Below are positions 1 through 6,656 of a stretch of 36,480 bases of DNA, piece after piece. The stretch's first letter is position 1; each line of letters starts with the position of its first letter. The DNA is from Thermodiscus sp. Its GTDB lineage: Archaea > Thermoproteota > Thermoprotei_A > Sulfolobales > Acidilobaceae. The translations under genes and the position numbers were made by a program. The notes below the pieces were generated by a model. It did no database searches. It was not told the origin of the DNA and saw nothing but the letters and a program-made list of their open reading frames with translations. The stretch is taken from positions 1-36,480 of the forward strand of contig WAOR01000082.1 of the NCBI GenBank assembly GCA_015521175.1. Direction: 5' to 3'.

Positions 1-2
1 GA

Positions 3-431
3 TGGATGACAAACTACATAATAACAAGGACAACCAGGTTCAAAGCAGCAGTCACCATGAGGAGCTGCTCTGACTGGTCAAGCTTCTACGGGGCCAGCGA
101 CATAGGATGGTACTTCGCCAGGGAAATACTCGGAGCCGAGCCGTGGGCCAGCCCGGAAGCCTACGTTGAGAAGAGTCCCTTGTTCCACTTAGACAAGGCT
201 AGAACACCCACCCTAATAATACACAGCACCGCCGACTACAGGTGCCCCCTAGACCAGGCTATAACCCTCTACAGGGGGCTAAGAGTCAACGGTGTCGAGG
301 CCAGGCTCGCCCTATTCCCAGGAGAAAACCATGACCTTATGAGGAGTGGGACTCCTAGGAGGAGGATTGCAAGACTGAAACTAATCGTAGAGTGGCTGAA
401 CTCGAAGCTAGGAGGTGGCGGGTCGGCCTAG
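3..431 (+). CDS. S9-family serine peptidase (acylaminoacyl-peptidase type), C-terminal part
   Basis: This is the last part of an alpha/beta-hydrolase of prolyl oligopeptidase family S9, cut by the left edge of the window. The frame is open from base 3, and the first residues (WMTNYIITRT) match the stretch just after the GxSxGG nucleophile elbow of acylaminoacyl peptidases, so the catalytic Ser should lie just outside. The catalytic Asp is in HSTADYRCPLDQA and the catalytic His in GENHDLMRSG; both are present with normal spacing. The family removes blocked or unblocked N-terminal residues from peptides in the cytoplasm; the exact specificity here is not visible. The end of the domain is complete and ends in a short Gly-rich tail. 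The next gene, alba, has its own promoter. Confidence 0.88.
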   Translation, partial: WMTNYIITRTTRFKAAVTMRSCSDWSSFYGASDIGWYFAREILGAEPWASPEAYVEKSPLFHLDKARTPTLIIHSTADYRCPLDQAITLYRGLRVNGVEARLALFPGENHDLMRSGTPRRRIARLKLIVEWLNSKLGGGGSA

Positions 432-444
432 GACACCCACCTCA

Positions 445-466
445 TAGCCCCTTCGTCCCGGGGCTA
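445..466. terminator. Possible hairpin after the S9 peptidase gene
   Basis: The arms TAGCCCC (445-451) and GGGGCTA (460-466) are perfect 7-bp complements around an 8-nt loop, 13 bases after the peptidase stop. No T-run follows, so it is not a classical terminator. It may protect the mRNA end or be chance in GC-rich sequence. Confidence 0.25.
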
Positions 467-491
467 GGCAGGGGTCCCTCCTCACCCCCAG

Positions 492-504
492 TAAATAATT
501 ATTA
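492..504 (+). promoter_or_regulatory. TATA box of alba
   Basis: The AT-rich block TAAATAATTATTA is centred about 26 bases before the GTG start at 524. That is the usual distance from an archaeal TATA box to the transcription start, so the mRNA is probably leaderless. No ribosome site precedes the GTG, which agrees. Confidence 0.6.
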
Positions 505-523
505 GCCTTCCAGCCTATAAGCC

Positions 524-853
524 GTGTCGAAGCCTAGAGTGAGGGGTGTATGTGGATTGGTCGAGCCTCAGCCGACTAATGTGATCCTCGTCGGCCGGAA
601 GGATGTAATGAACTACGTGTTAGCGGCGATACGCCTCTTCAACGATGGAGCAAGCGAAGTAGTATTCAAAGCCAGGGGCACTAATATCTGCAAAGCCGTT
701 GACGCGGCAGAGAATCTCAGGAACCTGTTCATGAAGGACGTCATAGTAAAGAAAGTCAACATCTACAGCGAAGAACTCGAGAGAAACGGCAAGAAGAGGA
801 GGGTATCGGCAATAGAAATCACTCTCGCAAAACCAAGCCAGGAGAAACAATAA
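524..853 (+). CDS. alba: Alba-family DNA/RNA-binding chromatin protein
   Basis: Alba dimers coat DNA and RNA in archaea and compact the chromosome. The 109-residue protein has the full Alba fold signature: NVILVG, then [12 protein letters not shown], then [12 protein letters not shown], and a final beta strand [10 protein letters not shown]. It is slightly longer than Sulfolobus Sso10b (97 aa) because of a basic N-terminal extension of about 10 residues. The GTG start fits a leaderless transcript from the TATA box at 492-504. At the position of acetylated Lys16 of Sso10b this protein has Arg25, while the neighbouring Lys26 is kept; the Arg of the ARGR motif is Thr (ARGT). It may therefore be a divergent second Alba paralogue rather than the main Alba1; one window cannot decide this. 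Confidence 0.93.
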   Translation: MSKPRVRGVCGLVEPQPTNVILVGRKDVMNYVLAAIRLFNDGASEVVFKARGTNICKAVDAAENLRNLFMKDVIVKKVNIYSEELERNGKKRRVSAIEITLAKPSQEKQ

Positions 854-930
854 CCCCCATTCATTCTCAATCACCCCCAGTTAAACCAGTAAACTCTCCC
901 AGAATTGAGTATCGCGGGGAGGCCACCCTA

Positions 931-1692
931 TTGGCTTGGGGAATCGTAACCGCGTCCAGTAGGGGAATAGGATTCACCGTTGCGAAGGCCCTAGCAAGGG
1001 CTGGATACAACCTTGTAATCGGCTCGAGAAGTGAAGAGAAAATCAGGGCCGCCGCCCGGAGACTAGAAGAAGAGTACCCGGTCCGGGTCTTAGGCTTACG
1101 CTTAGACCTGCGGAGCAGGGAGTCCCTTGAAGCGTTCTTATCCCAGGCGGACAATGTTGTCGGCGATGGGTTAGAGGTATTCGTGGTAAACTATGGCAAT
1201 CCCTCCTGTGAACCCTGCACGATATTCGAAGCCTCATGGGAAGACTGGCTTGAAGCCGCGTCAATGTACCTTGCCTCCACCGCACGAATACTCTCATGGC
1301 TGCGGGACCACAAGCCTGTGCGGACAATCATCATATCTAGCTTCACGGTACGCGAGCCACACCCTCCCCTAGGAGTGGCCGACACCGTCAGGCAGGGGCT
1401 AAGCGCGCTAGTACGCCTAGCCGCTAGAGAGGAGCCGGAGCTCGGCCCGGTACTACTCATGCTGGGAAGCTTCAGGACTCCTGGGGCCCTGGAGACAATA
1501 GGGAGGCTGGCCGGCGAGGCCGGAGTTAGCGTTGAAGAGTACTGGAGGAGATATGTAGACTCTCTCTCACCGTTGGGCAGGTCCGGCAGGCTTGAAGAGC
1601 TAGAGGAGATGATCCTCCTACTCGCTAGGGCACCAGCATACCTGACAGGGGCAACTATTCTCTTCGACGGTGCCTCGTCCCGGTGCATCTAG
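931..1692 (+). CDS. Short-chain dehydrogenase/reductase-like protein with altered active site
   Basis: A 253-aa Rossmann-fold SDR protein starting at TTG, with a GGGGAGG ribosome site about 8 bases upstream. The cofactor loop is TASSRGIG (residues 7-14), a variant of TGxxxGIG; NYG near residue 88 stands for the usual NAG, and the C-terminal LTGATILFDG is typical of beta-ketoacyl-ACP reductase-like SDRs. The catalytic Ser is kept (S136/S137), but the YxxxK motif is not: the aligned positions are Ala150 and Arg154. A subgroup of BKR-like SDRs with an imperfect tetrad is known, so the protein may bind NAD(P) and use another mechanism, or be a binding protein. Substrate unknown. Its stop overlaps that of the convergent oxidase gene by four bases. 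Confidence 0.82.
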   Translation: MAWGIVTASSRGIGFTVAKALARAGYNLVIGSRSEEKIRAAARRLEEEYPVRVLGLRLDLRSRESLEAFLSQADNVVGDGLEVFVVNYGNPSCEPCTIFEASWEDWLEAASMYLASTARILSWLRDHKPVRTIIISSFTVREPHPPLGVADTVRQGLSALVRLAAREEPELGPVLLMLGSFRTPGALETIGRLAGEAGVSVEEYWRRYVDSLSPLGRSGRLEELEEMILLLARAPAYLTGATILFDGASSRCI

Positions 1693-2981
1693 ATTACGAG
1701 GTACTCCTTCTCCACAAGCCTCTCCTCGAAGCCGAGCCAGGCAGTCTTAAACGTGTCTCCATTGTATAACTGTATCTCATCCATTCTAAGGGCGACGGCC
1801 GCCGTTACTCTTCCGATAGCGTCCGCTTTAAGTATCCCGGACCCGCTGGTCCCCGCGGATACTACTAGGCCAGAGTTGAAGGCCTCGAATACTACTGGTT
1901 GCTTGTCTGGGCTGAGGTCGTAGTGGCCCGCCCAGCTGGCCCTCGGTACGGCGCCTTCAAACTGGGGGAAGTAAACACTAACCAGAGGGTGGATGGTATA
2001 CGTGTAGAACCTCTCCTCTGGGACCGGGTTCTCCTCTAGCCTGTAGGGCCTGCCCAGCTCATCGCTATAACCCATCCAGTAGGACTCCTCCTCTGGCGTG
2101 GGCCTCATGTAGGCCATGTTCGGTAGAATAATCATCGGGCTCACATCATACCTGTTCAACCCCTTAGCGTAGAGTACTCTCTTCTGCTCTGGCGTCTCAG
2201 CCTTCACCGCGAAGATCTGCCTCTTCTTAGGCCTTGAGAAGCTATCCACTCCAATGGGCTCCAGGAGGAAAGGAGTCCACGCTCCCGCCGCTACTATAAC
2301 CTTCTCTCTCACTCTATACTCCCTGCCGTTAGCTGTTAGTACTCCTGCTACACGGGTATCCTGCCATGGGAATGGTTCGCCCTCGATGCCAAGCGGTTTT
2401 CTAGGTTCTAGTATGAACTCCCGGACTTCCTCGTTGAAGTGGTATGACACCCCGGCCTGTCTCGAGGACTCGTAGTAGTACGAGGCTAGCTTGTCTGGCA
2501 TGAGGGTCCCCGCTTTAGGTATTAGGACCCCTGCCACAATGTCACGGGCTCCCAGTATCTCGGCCTCCTCGGTACCCTCGACACTGGTTCTCACGCCAAG
2601 TTTCTCCTCAAGCTCCCCCGGCTCGAGTATGCGGTACTCGAGGCCAAGCCGGTCCGCGTGCCTAAGTCCTTTCTTCAACTCCTCCATCTTGGGCTTGTCA
2701 GCCATGAACAGGTAGCCTACGAATCTCATACTAAGGTCTACGCCCTCTTCCTCCTGGAGGTGCTCGTAGAAGGCCACGCTACTCCCGGCGAGCTCAATGT
2801 TAATCTTACTCGTGAAGAATACGCGGAAGGCGGCGGCACTCTTACTAGTATCACCCGTCGCCGGGCCGGAGCCCTTGTCCACCACGGCAATTCTTGAGCC
2901 AGGCTTCATTCTGGATAGGTGGTAGGCTGTTGCGAGGCCGATGATCCCGGCCCCAACTATCACGTAATCATACTCGGGCAT
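1689..2981 (-). CDS. FAD-dependent oxidoreductase, D-amino-acid oxidase (DAO) family
   Basis: A 430-aa flavoprotein with an N-terminal dinucleotide-binding motif (YVIVGAGIIGLATAYHLS, residues 6-23) and a helix ending in VVDKGSG that should hold the ribose. The region SKSAAAFRVFF and the C-terminal VVSAGTSGSGILKADAIGR are typical of the DAO/glycine oxidase/sarcosine oxidase/L-2-hydroxyglutarate dehydrogenase superfamily. It should oxidise an amine or amino/hydroxy acid with FAD; the substrate cannot be told. There is no signal peptide, so it is cytoplasmic. The ATG start has GGGGAGGG about 8 bases upstream and an AT-rich TATA-like block at about 3001-3010. The gene is divergent from the DUF1152 gene and convergent with the SDR gene. 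Confidence 0.85.
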   Translation of the reverse strand: MPEYDYVIVGAGIIGLATAYHLSRMKPGSRIAVVDKGSGPATGDTSKSAAAFRVFFTSKINIELAGSSVAFYEHLQEEEGVDLSMRFVGYLFMADKPKMEELKKGLRHADRLGLEYRILEPGELEEKLGVRTSVEGTEEAEILGARDIVAGVLIPKAGTLMPDKLASYYYESSRQAGVSYHFNEEVREFILEPRKPLGIEGEPFPWQDTRVAGVLTANGREYRVREKVIVAAGAWTPFLLEPIGVDSFSRPKKRQIFAVKAETPEQKRVLYAKGLNRYDVSPMIILPNMAYMRPTPEEESYWMGYSDELGRPYRLEENPVPEERFYTYTIHPLVSVYFPQFEGAVPRASWAGHYDLSPDKQPVVFEAFNSGLVVSAGTSGSGILKADAIGRVTAAVALRMDEIQLYNGDTFKTAWLGFEERLVEKEYLVI

Positions 2982-3000
2982 GCTAAGGGTCCCTCCCCAC

Positions 3001-3010
3001 TATAATATGG
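3001..3010 (-). promoter_or_regulatory. TATA-like element before the FAD oxidoreductase gene
   Basis: The block TATAATATGG (read as CCATATTATA on the minus strand) lies about 24 bases upstream of the ATG at 2981. It is the only AT-rich block close to that start in the 143-bp divergent gap 2982-3124. On the other strand, ACTATACTT around 3091-3099 is a candidate TATA box for the DUF1152 gene. Confidence 0.4.
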
Positions 3011-3124
3011 GGGTCGGAGCCGCTCCCTACCCCCCACTAGTCCGAGCCGACTAATACTAATGCCAGAATAATTATTGAGAAGCCATCCCCGACTATACTT
3101 GGAGCAAAGAGGTGCGTGTAAGAA

Positions 3125-4180
3125 ATGGTGGATAGCCTCAGGGACTTCGTGAAAGAGCATGGGAGAATCCTAGTATTCGGAGCGGGGGGCGGGGGAGACG
3201 CCCTCGGAGCACTACTAGTATACCTCCGGATAAAGGAGCTAGGTGGAGAACCCGTACTAGGCTCAGTAGTATGGGAAAGGCACCCCGTAGACCCCTATCC
3301 CGGCCCAATCCCCCTCGAAGTAGTGATCAACGCAGAACCCCTAGGCTGGAGTTCAGCGCTAGTAGACGGATCCTCGATAGCACTAAGATACGGGAGAGAA
3401 GTCAGGTTCCAGCTAGCCCGAGTCCTCGAAGCACTGGGCGAGAAGGGAGTATTCATAGACCTAACCAAGGGCGTCCACGGAGTCTCGACCGCACTGAAAG
3501 ACGTTTCAGAAGCACTAGGAGTCAAGGGAGTCATAGCGGTAGATACCGGGGGAGACATTCTAGCCGTGGGATGCGAGGATAACCTGTGGAGCCCCCTAGC
3601 CGACGCAGTCAGCCTAGCCGGCATGGTAGAATCGGGCTTACCCTCACTAGTAACCGTGCTGGGCCCCGGAGCCGACGGAGAGCTACCACAAGAGCTAGTC
3701 CTACGCTATATTGCCGAGCTAGCCCGCCGAAGAGGCCTAGTCGAGATCTCCGGTCCTGCGAGAAAAGACGTAGAATACATATCAGGGTTAATGGACAAAG
3801 TCTACAGTGAGGCAAGCAAAATCCCAATCATAGCCTACCGGGGAGAATACGGGGAACGCAAGATACGGGGAGGAACCCGCACCGTAAAAGTAAACCCCGT
3901 ATCAGCAACCATGTACCTCCTAGAAACACCCAAGGTATACCAGTGGAGCAGTCAGGCACAAGCAGTAGCCGGCACTAGGGGAATTAGCCAGGCAAAGGAG
4001 AAGCTAAACCAGCACTGCGTAGTCACTGAATTAGACTTAGAACTAGAACTCTCACGGCTACGTGAAACGGGCTCGCAGAGGAGCCTCTCAGTCGACGAGA
4101 TACGCCGAGAGTTACGACGCAGGCTAATGCTAAGGGGGTGCACTGCGTTTGAATGCCCGATTAGCCTATCTCCTCCCTAG
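3125..4180 (+). CDS. DUF1152 family protein
   Basis: A 351-aa protein recognised as DUF1152, an archaeal family of unknown function. It opens with a glycine-rich nucleotide-binding-like loop, ILVFGAGGGGDALGALL (about residues 15-31), and carries the conserved block AVDTGGDILAVGCEDNLWSPLADA split over residues about 138-161. The sequence suggests a Rossmann-like or deoxyhypusine-synthase-like alpha/beta fold, but no catalytic role is established. There is no signal peptide or membrane helix. The ATG at 3125 follows GAGGTG by about 11 bases. Leu and Val codons are strongly CTA and GTA. Its 3' end overlaps the convergent ribbon-helix-helix gene by 20 bases. Confidence 0.8.
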   Translation: MVDSLRDFVKEHGRILVFGAGGGGDALGALLVYLRIKELGGEPVLGSVVWERHPVDPYPGPIPLEVVINAEPLGWSSALVDGSSIALRYGREVRFQLARVLEALGEKGVFIDLTKGVHGVSTALKDVSEALGVKGVIAVDTGGDILAVGCEDNLWSPLADAVSLAGMVESGLPSLVTVLGPGADGELPQELVLRYIAELARRRGLVEISGPARKDVEYISGLMDKVYSEASKIPIIAYRGEYGERKIRGGTRTVKVNPVSATMYLLETPKVYQWSSQAQAVAGTRGISQAKEKLNQHCVVTELDLELELSRLRETGSQRSLSVDEIRRELRRRLMLRGCTAFECPISLSPP

Positions 4181-4523
4181 TCTCTTTCTTCCTCATTAGG
4201 GGGATGACCATTTCCTCAAGGGTATCTATACGCTCGTAGAGGTATTTATAAAACTCCATAGCCTCAAGATATTTTCCTTTCAGGCTCATAATTTCCTTCC
4301 TTAGCTCGTGGAGCTCCTTCTTAAGCGCTCTAATCTCTCCGGGAGAGGCCTTTAGGGTCTTCGAGTCCTCCGAGTATCCCGTGTCAAATGGCATCAGACC
4401 GTTTTGAAGCCCCTGCCGGATATAGAGCTTTATGAGGTCAGTTACCTGAATACCGAGCTCTGCTGCTTTTTTCTTTAGGTCCTCATACACCTTAGAGGGT
4501 AGTGAAATGTGAACGGTCGGCAA
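4161..4523 (-). CDS. Ribbon-helix-helix protein with C-terminal coiled coil
   Basis: A likely DNA-binding protein of about 120 residues. The N-terminus has a beta strand TVHISLP followed by two helices (SKVYEDLKKKAAELG and VTDLIKLYIRQGL), the ribbon-helix-helix pattern. A linker of about 25 residues is followed by a long heptad-rich helix, from IRALKKELHELRKEI to YKYLYERIDTLEEMV, which should form a coiled coil. The frame is open further upstream to 4619, but TTG at 4523 is preferred: it has GGAGAGG five bases before it, the RHH strand begins right after it, and TTAAATAT at 4559-4566 would start the mRNA about 14 bases upstream. The gene is divergent from the small CopG gene at 4676, so one may regulate the other. 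Confidence 0.7.
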   Translation of the reverse strand: MPTVHISLPSKVYEDLKKKAAELGIQVTDLIKLYIRQGLQNGLMPFDTGYSEDSKTLKASPGEIRALKKELHELRKEIMSLKGKYLEAMEFYKYLYERIDTLEEMVIPLMRKKETREEIG

Positions 4524-4558
4524 AGTGTCCTCTCCCTGTAGGAGAAAGATGTCAGTCG

Positions 4559-4566
4559 TAATATTT
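4559..4566 (-). promoter_or_regulatory. TATA box of the RHH coiled-coil gene
   Basis: ATATTTAA on the plus strand reads TTAAATAT on the minus strand. It sits about 39 bases before the TTG at 4523, leaving a leader of about 14 bases that contains the GGAGAGG ribosome site. Confidence 0.5.
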
Positions 4567-4645
4567 AACCTTATCCACCGATTGTAGTAGGAAGATTGAA
4601 ATCGTCTTTTACCTGTCAAAATCGGATTAGGCTTCTTTGTCTACC

Positions 4646-4674
4646 TGGTATTATCTTGGTATTACGGTGATACC
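4646..4674 (+). promoter_or_regulatory. Repeats upstream of copG, candidate operator
   Basis: TGGTATTA occurs twice, at 4646-4653 and 4657-4664, 11 bp apart (about one helical turn). The second copy overlaps an inverted repeat GGTAT (4658-4662) / ATACC (4670-4674). RHH proteins typically bind short tandem or inverted repeats next to their own promoter, so this is a plausible autoregulatory site. The AT-rich TATTAT inside the first copy is also the best TATA candidate for the gene. Confidence 0.4.
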
Positions 4675-4675
4675 G

Positions 4676-4843
4676 GTGAGAGTGGTTTCGTTCAAAGTGG
4701 AGGAGGAGTTACTGGATATTCTAGAGGAGTATGCTCGTAAGAAGAAGATTAGTAAGAGTGAGTTAATCAGGAGGGCATTGAGGAACTATATTAGGGAGCA
4801 CGAGGAAAAACCTTATATAACGCGAAGGGTAAAAGTTTATTAA
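4676..4843 (+). CDS. Small CopG-type ribbon-helix-helix regulator
   Basis: A 55-residue protein of the RHH/CopG class common in crenarchaea. The strand is VVSFKVE, helix A is EELLDILEEYARKKK, the turn is ISKSE and helix B is LIRRALRNYIREHEE, followed by a basic tail. It should be a dimeric DNA-binding repressor. The frame is open from 4637, but GTG at 4676 is preferred: GGTGA at 4666-4670 gives a 5-base spacing and the protein then begins directly with the beta strand, as usual in this family. GTG at 4667 is the alternative. The gene ends 22 bases from the convergent sdhB stop. Its target is probably its own promoter or the divergent RHH gene (inference). Confidence 0.8.
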   Translation: MRVVSFKVEEELLDILEEYARKKKISKSELIRRALRNYIREHEEKPYITRRVKVY

Positions 4844-4864
4844 AATAAAAATAATTGTTTAATT
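4842..4864 (-). terminator. T-rich terminator of the sdh operon
   Basis: Reading the minus strand just after the sdhB stop, the sequence contains ATTATTTTTATTTTA. Crenarchaeal transcription ends in such T-rich tracts without needing a hairpin. It falls between the convergent copG and sdhB genes. Confidence 0.55.
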
Positions 4865-5779
4865 TTAAGCTATTAGTTCGTCAACAGGTATATTGACTGG
4901 CTCCTCGTTCTTCTTCCACGGGTCAGCTCCAGGAACCGGCTGTGCCTCCGGTGGCAGGGGCTTCGGGTTAGGCTTCACCTCGACAACCTTCTTCTGCGCT
5001 ATTCTCTCCTTCTTGTACATTCCCAGCCTGTACTTGAGGAGGGCGCTCCTCAGCCTCTGGATAGCCGCCGCGGGGTCTACCATCTTGGGGCAGACGGCGC
5101 TACAGCTGGCGGCGTAGTGGCAGCTGAAGGGTCCCTCATCGGTGTCTATTAGTTCTAGCCTCTCTTTCCATGCCTCGTCTCTCGGGTCGGCCACGTATCT
5201 CCACATGTAGGCTAGTGCTTGTGGGCCCAGGAACCTGTCGGTGCTTGCCACGACTGGGCATGCGCTGTAGCATAGCCCGCAGGAGATACATAGGGTGTAC
5301 TCGTAGATGTTGTAGTGCTCCTCGGGGGTCATTTCGTACTCGAAGTCGCCCTTCTCCCTCTCCTCAATATCCTTCCTTATGGTGTAGGGTTTGACTTTCT
5401 TGTGCTTCTCGAAGAACGTGGTGAAGTCTGTTAGGAGGTCCCTGATTACGGGGTGGTTCTTGAGCGGCTCCACTGTTACTATCGGGTTAGCCTCTGTAGC
5501 CACCTCTGCGATCTGGGTCTGGCATGCGAGTCTTGGCATACCGTTAATGATCATTCCACAGCTACCGCAAACGCCCATACGGCAACTGTACCTTAGCACT
5601 ATCGTGTGGTCTATCTCCTCCTTTATCTTGAGGAGGGCGTCTAGCACGGTCATTCCTCTATATGTCTCCACCTTGTAGTCCTGCCACCACTCCTTACCGG
5701 TAGTCGGGTCGTACCTCTTGATCCTGAAGGTTACCACTTTGGGGGGAGTCCTGGTCGCCGCCTTTGGATCGAAGCTCAT
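4865..5779 (-). CDS. sdhB: Succinate dehydrogenase/fumarate reductase iron-sulfur subunit
   Basis: This subunit carries electrons from SdhA's FAD to the quinone site. All three cluster motifs are present (numbered from the ATG): [2Fe-2S] C66, C71, C74 and C86 (CRMGVCGSCG and later LAC); [4Fe-4S] C164, C167, C170 and C174 (CISCGLCYSACP); [3Fe-4S] C220, C226 and C230 (CHYAASCSAVCP). This is the classical cluster set. At about 304 aa it is longer than bacterial SdhB (about 240), owing to a linker between domains and a Pro-rich C-terminal tail. AGGAGGTG stands seven bases before the ATG at 5779; an in-frame GTG directly before it (5782) is the alternative start. It is the last gene of sdhACDB, 22 bases after sdhD. 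Confidence 0.95.
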   Translation of the reverse strand: MSFDPKAATRTPPKVVTFRIKRYDPTTGKEWWQDYKVETYRGMTVLDALLKIKEEIDHTIVLRYSCRMGVCGSCGMIINGMPRLACQTQIAEVATEANPIVTVEPLKNHPVIRDLLTDFTTFFEKHKKVKPYTIRKDIEEREKGDFEYEMTPEEHYNIYEYTLCISCGLCYSACPVVASTDRFLGPQALAYMWRYVADPRDEAWKERLELIDTDEGPFSCHYAASCSAVCPKMVDPAAAIQRLRSALLKYRLGMYKKERIAQKKVVEVKPNPKPLPPEAQPVPGADPWKKNEEPVNIPVDELIA

Positions 5780-5801
5780 CACGCACCACCTCCTACTCTA
5801 A

Positions 5802-6161
5802 TCAGCCGCTTGCAGGCGGGGGAGTGATTCCTACGACAGTGTAGGTTGCTAGTCCCGCGAAGATGAAGAATAATACAATTATGGTCCCAGTTATCAGGGC
5901 ATTGTACTTACCGTCCGTCCACTCTAGGAGAATGTTCCTTAGCCCGTTGAAGGCGTGTAGTAGTACTGTGTATGCGAATAATAGTAGTAGGGCTCCATAG
6001 GCGGTTATCTCATGGTAGACCTTATCGCTGGCCAGCGTCTCTGCGAAGGTGCTCACACCCCTCAGCGCTGGCACCCTTATGACTAGGTGCCAGGTGAGGA
6101 GGAAGATCAAGAGTATAGCTGTAATGTACTGGAGTAACAGCTTCTTACTCCCGCTACCCAT
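5802..6161 (-). CDS. sdhD: Succinate dehydrogenase membrane anchor subunit D
   Basis: A membrane protein of about 119 residues with three helices: about 10-28 (LLLQYITAILLIFLLTWHL), 53-74 and 88-112. The second helix ends in HAFNGLRNILLEW, the H-x-x-NGLR pattern of classical cytochrome b anchor subunits, where the His is a candidate haem ligand. With SdhC it anchors SdhAB and forms the quinone site. The start is ATG at 6161, six bases after GGGGGTG, with an in-frame GTG directly before it as at sdhB. It lies 14 bases downstream of the sdhC stop. Assignment of C versus D is by position and motif. Confidence 0.85.
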   Translation of the reverse strand: MGSGSKKLLLQYITAILLIFLLTWHLVIRVPALRGVSTFAETLASDKVYHEITAYGALLLLFAYTVLLHAFNGLRNILLEWTDGKYNALITGTIIVLFFIFAGLATYTVVGITPPPASG

Positions 6162-6175
6162 CACTCACACCCCCT

Positions 6176-6640
6176 CTACGAAGCGAATAGTATGTAGCCT
6201 GTCGCCGCCCAGAGTATCGCCCAGAGTATGAAGACCAGGTAGAGCAACTTCCTTTGGCAGGCCTTTAGGCTGGGCGCCAGATACGGTGGCTTCGGCTTCT
6301 CCGGCTTACCGATGCACACTCCGAAGAACTCTACAAGCAGTAGCCTGATCCCGTTGAGCCCGTGGTACCATGCTATGCCGGCGAAGAAGAAGAAGTAGAG
6401 TGTCACCGCTGTTATTCCGTGGGCCTTGGCTATCTCCTCGGCCCATGCATCCCAGCCAACCCTAGCCGGGGTTCCCGTGACGTAGATGTGGGCCATTATG
6501 ATTAGCGCCATTAGTAGTCCGGTGATCCTGTGGAGTACGAAGGCTACTCTCTCCGGATTGTTCTTGATCTTAAGGACCCAGGGATTTATACTAGCTATCC
6601 ACCCAGGCCTGTTCTCCTTCTCCTTCAACTTCTCTGCCAT
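6176..6640 (-). CDS. sdhC: Succinate dehydrogenase cytochrome b subunit C
   Basis: A 154-aa anchor subunit. A hydrophilic N-terminus of about 30 residues is followed by VLHRITGLLMALIIMAHIY, the conserved (S/H)R-x-[ST]G first helix of SdhC with quinone-site residues. A second helix carries WYHGLNGIRLLLVEF with a candidate haem-ligand His, and a third lies at about 131-152. These are the classical motifs, unlike the cysteine-rich CCG-domain anchor subunits of Sulfolobales. The ATG at 6640 is preceded by GGGGGTGGAAGGG, and only 16 bases separate it from the sdhA stop. Confidence 0.9.
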   Translation of the reverse strand: MAEKLKEKENRPGWIASINPWVLKIKNNPERVAFVLHRITGLLMALIIMAHIYVTGTPARVGWDAWAEEIAKAHGITAVTLYFFFFAGIAWYHGLNGIRLLLVEFFGVCIGKPEKPKPPYLAPSLKACQRKLLYLVFILWAILWAATGYILFAS

Positions 6641-6656
6641 GACCCTTCCACCCCCG

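Noticed and set aside
867-1688. Antisense ORFs opposite the SDR gene (867-1154, 1043-1327, 1191-1688)
   Set aside because: They are Ser/Arg-rich shadow frames without domains or ribosome sites, opposite a recognisable gene.
4524-4619. 32-residue extension of the RHH coiled-coil protein
   Set aside because: It would cross the gene's own TATA box and ribosome site, and the RHH fold starts after TTG 4523.
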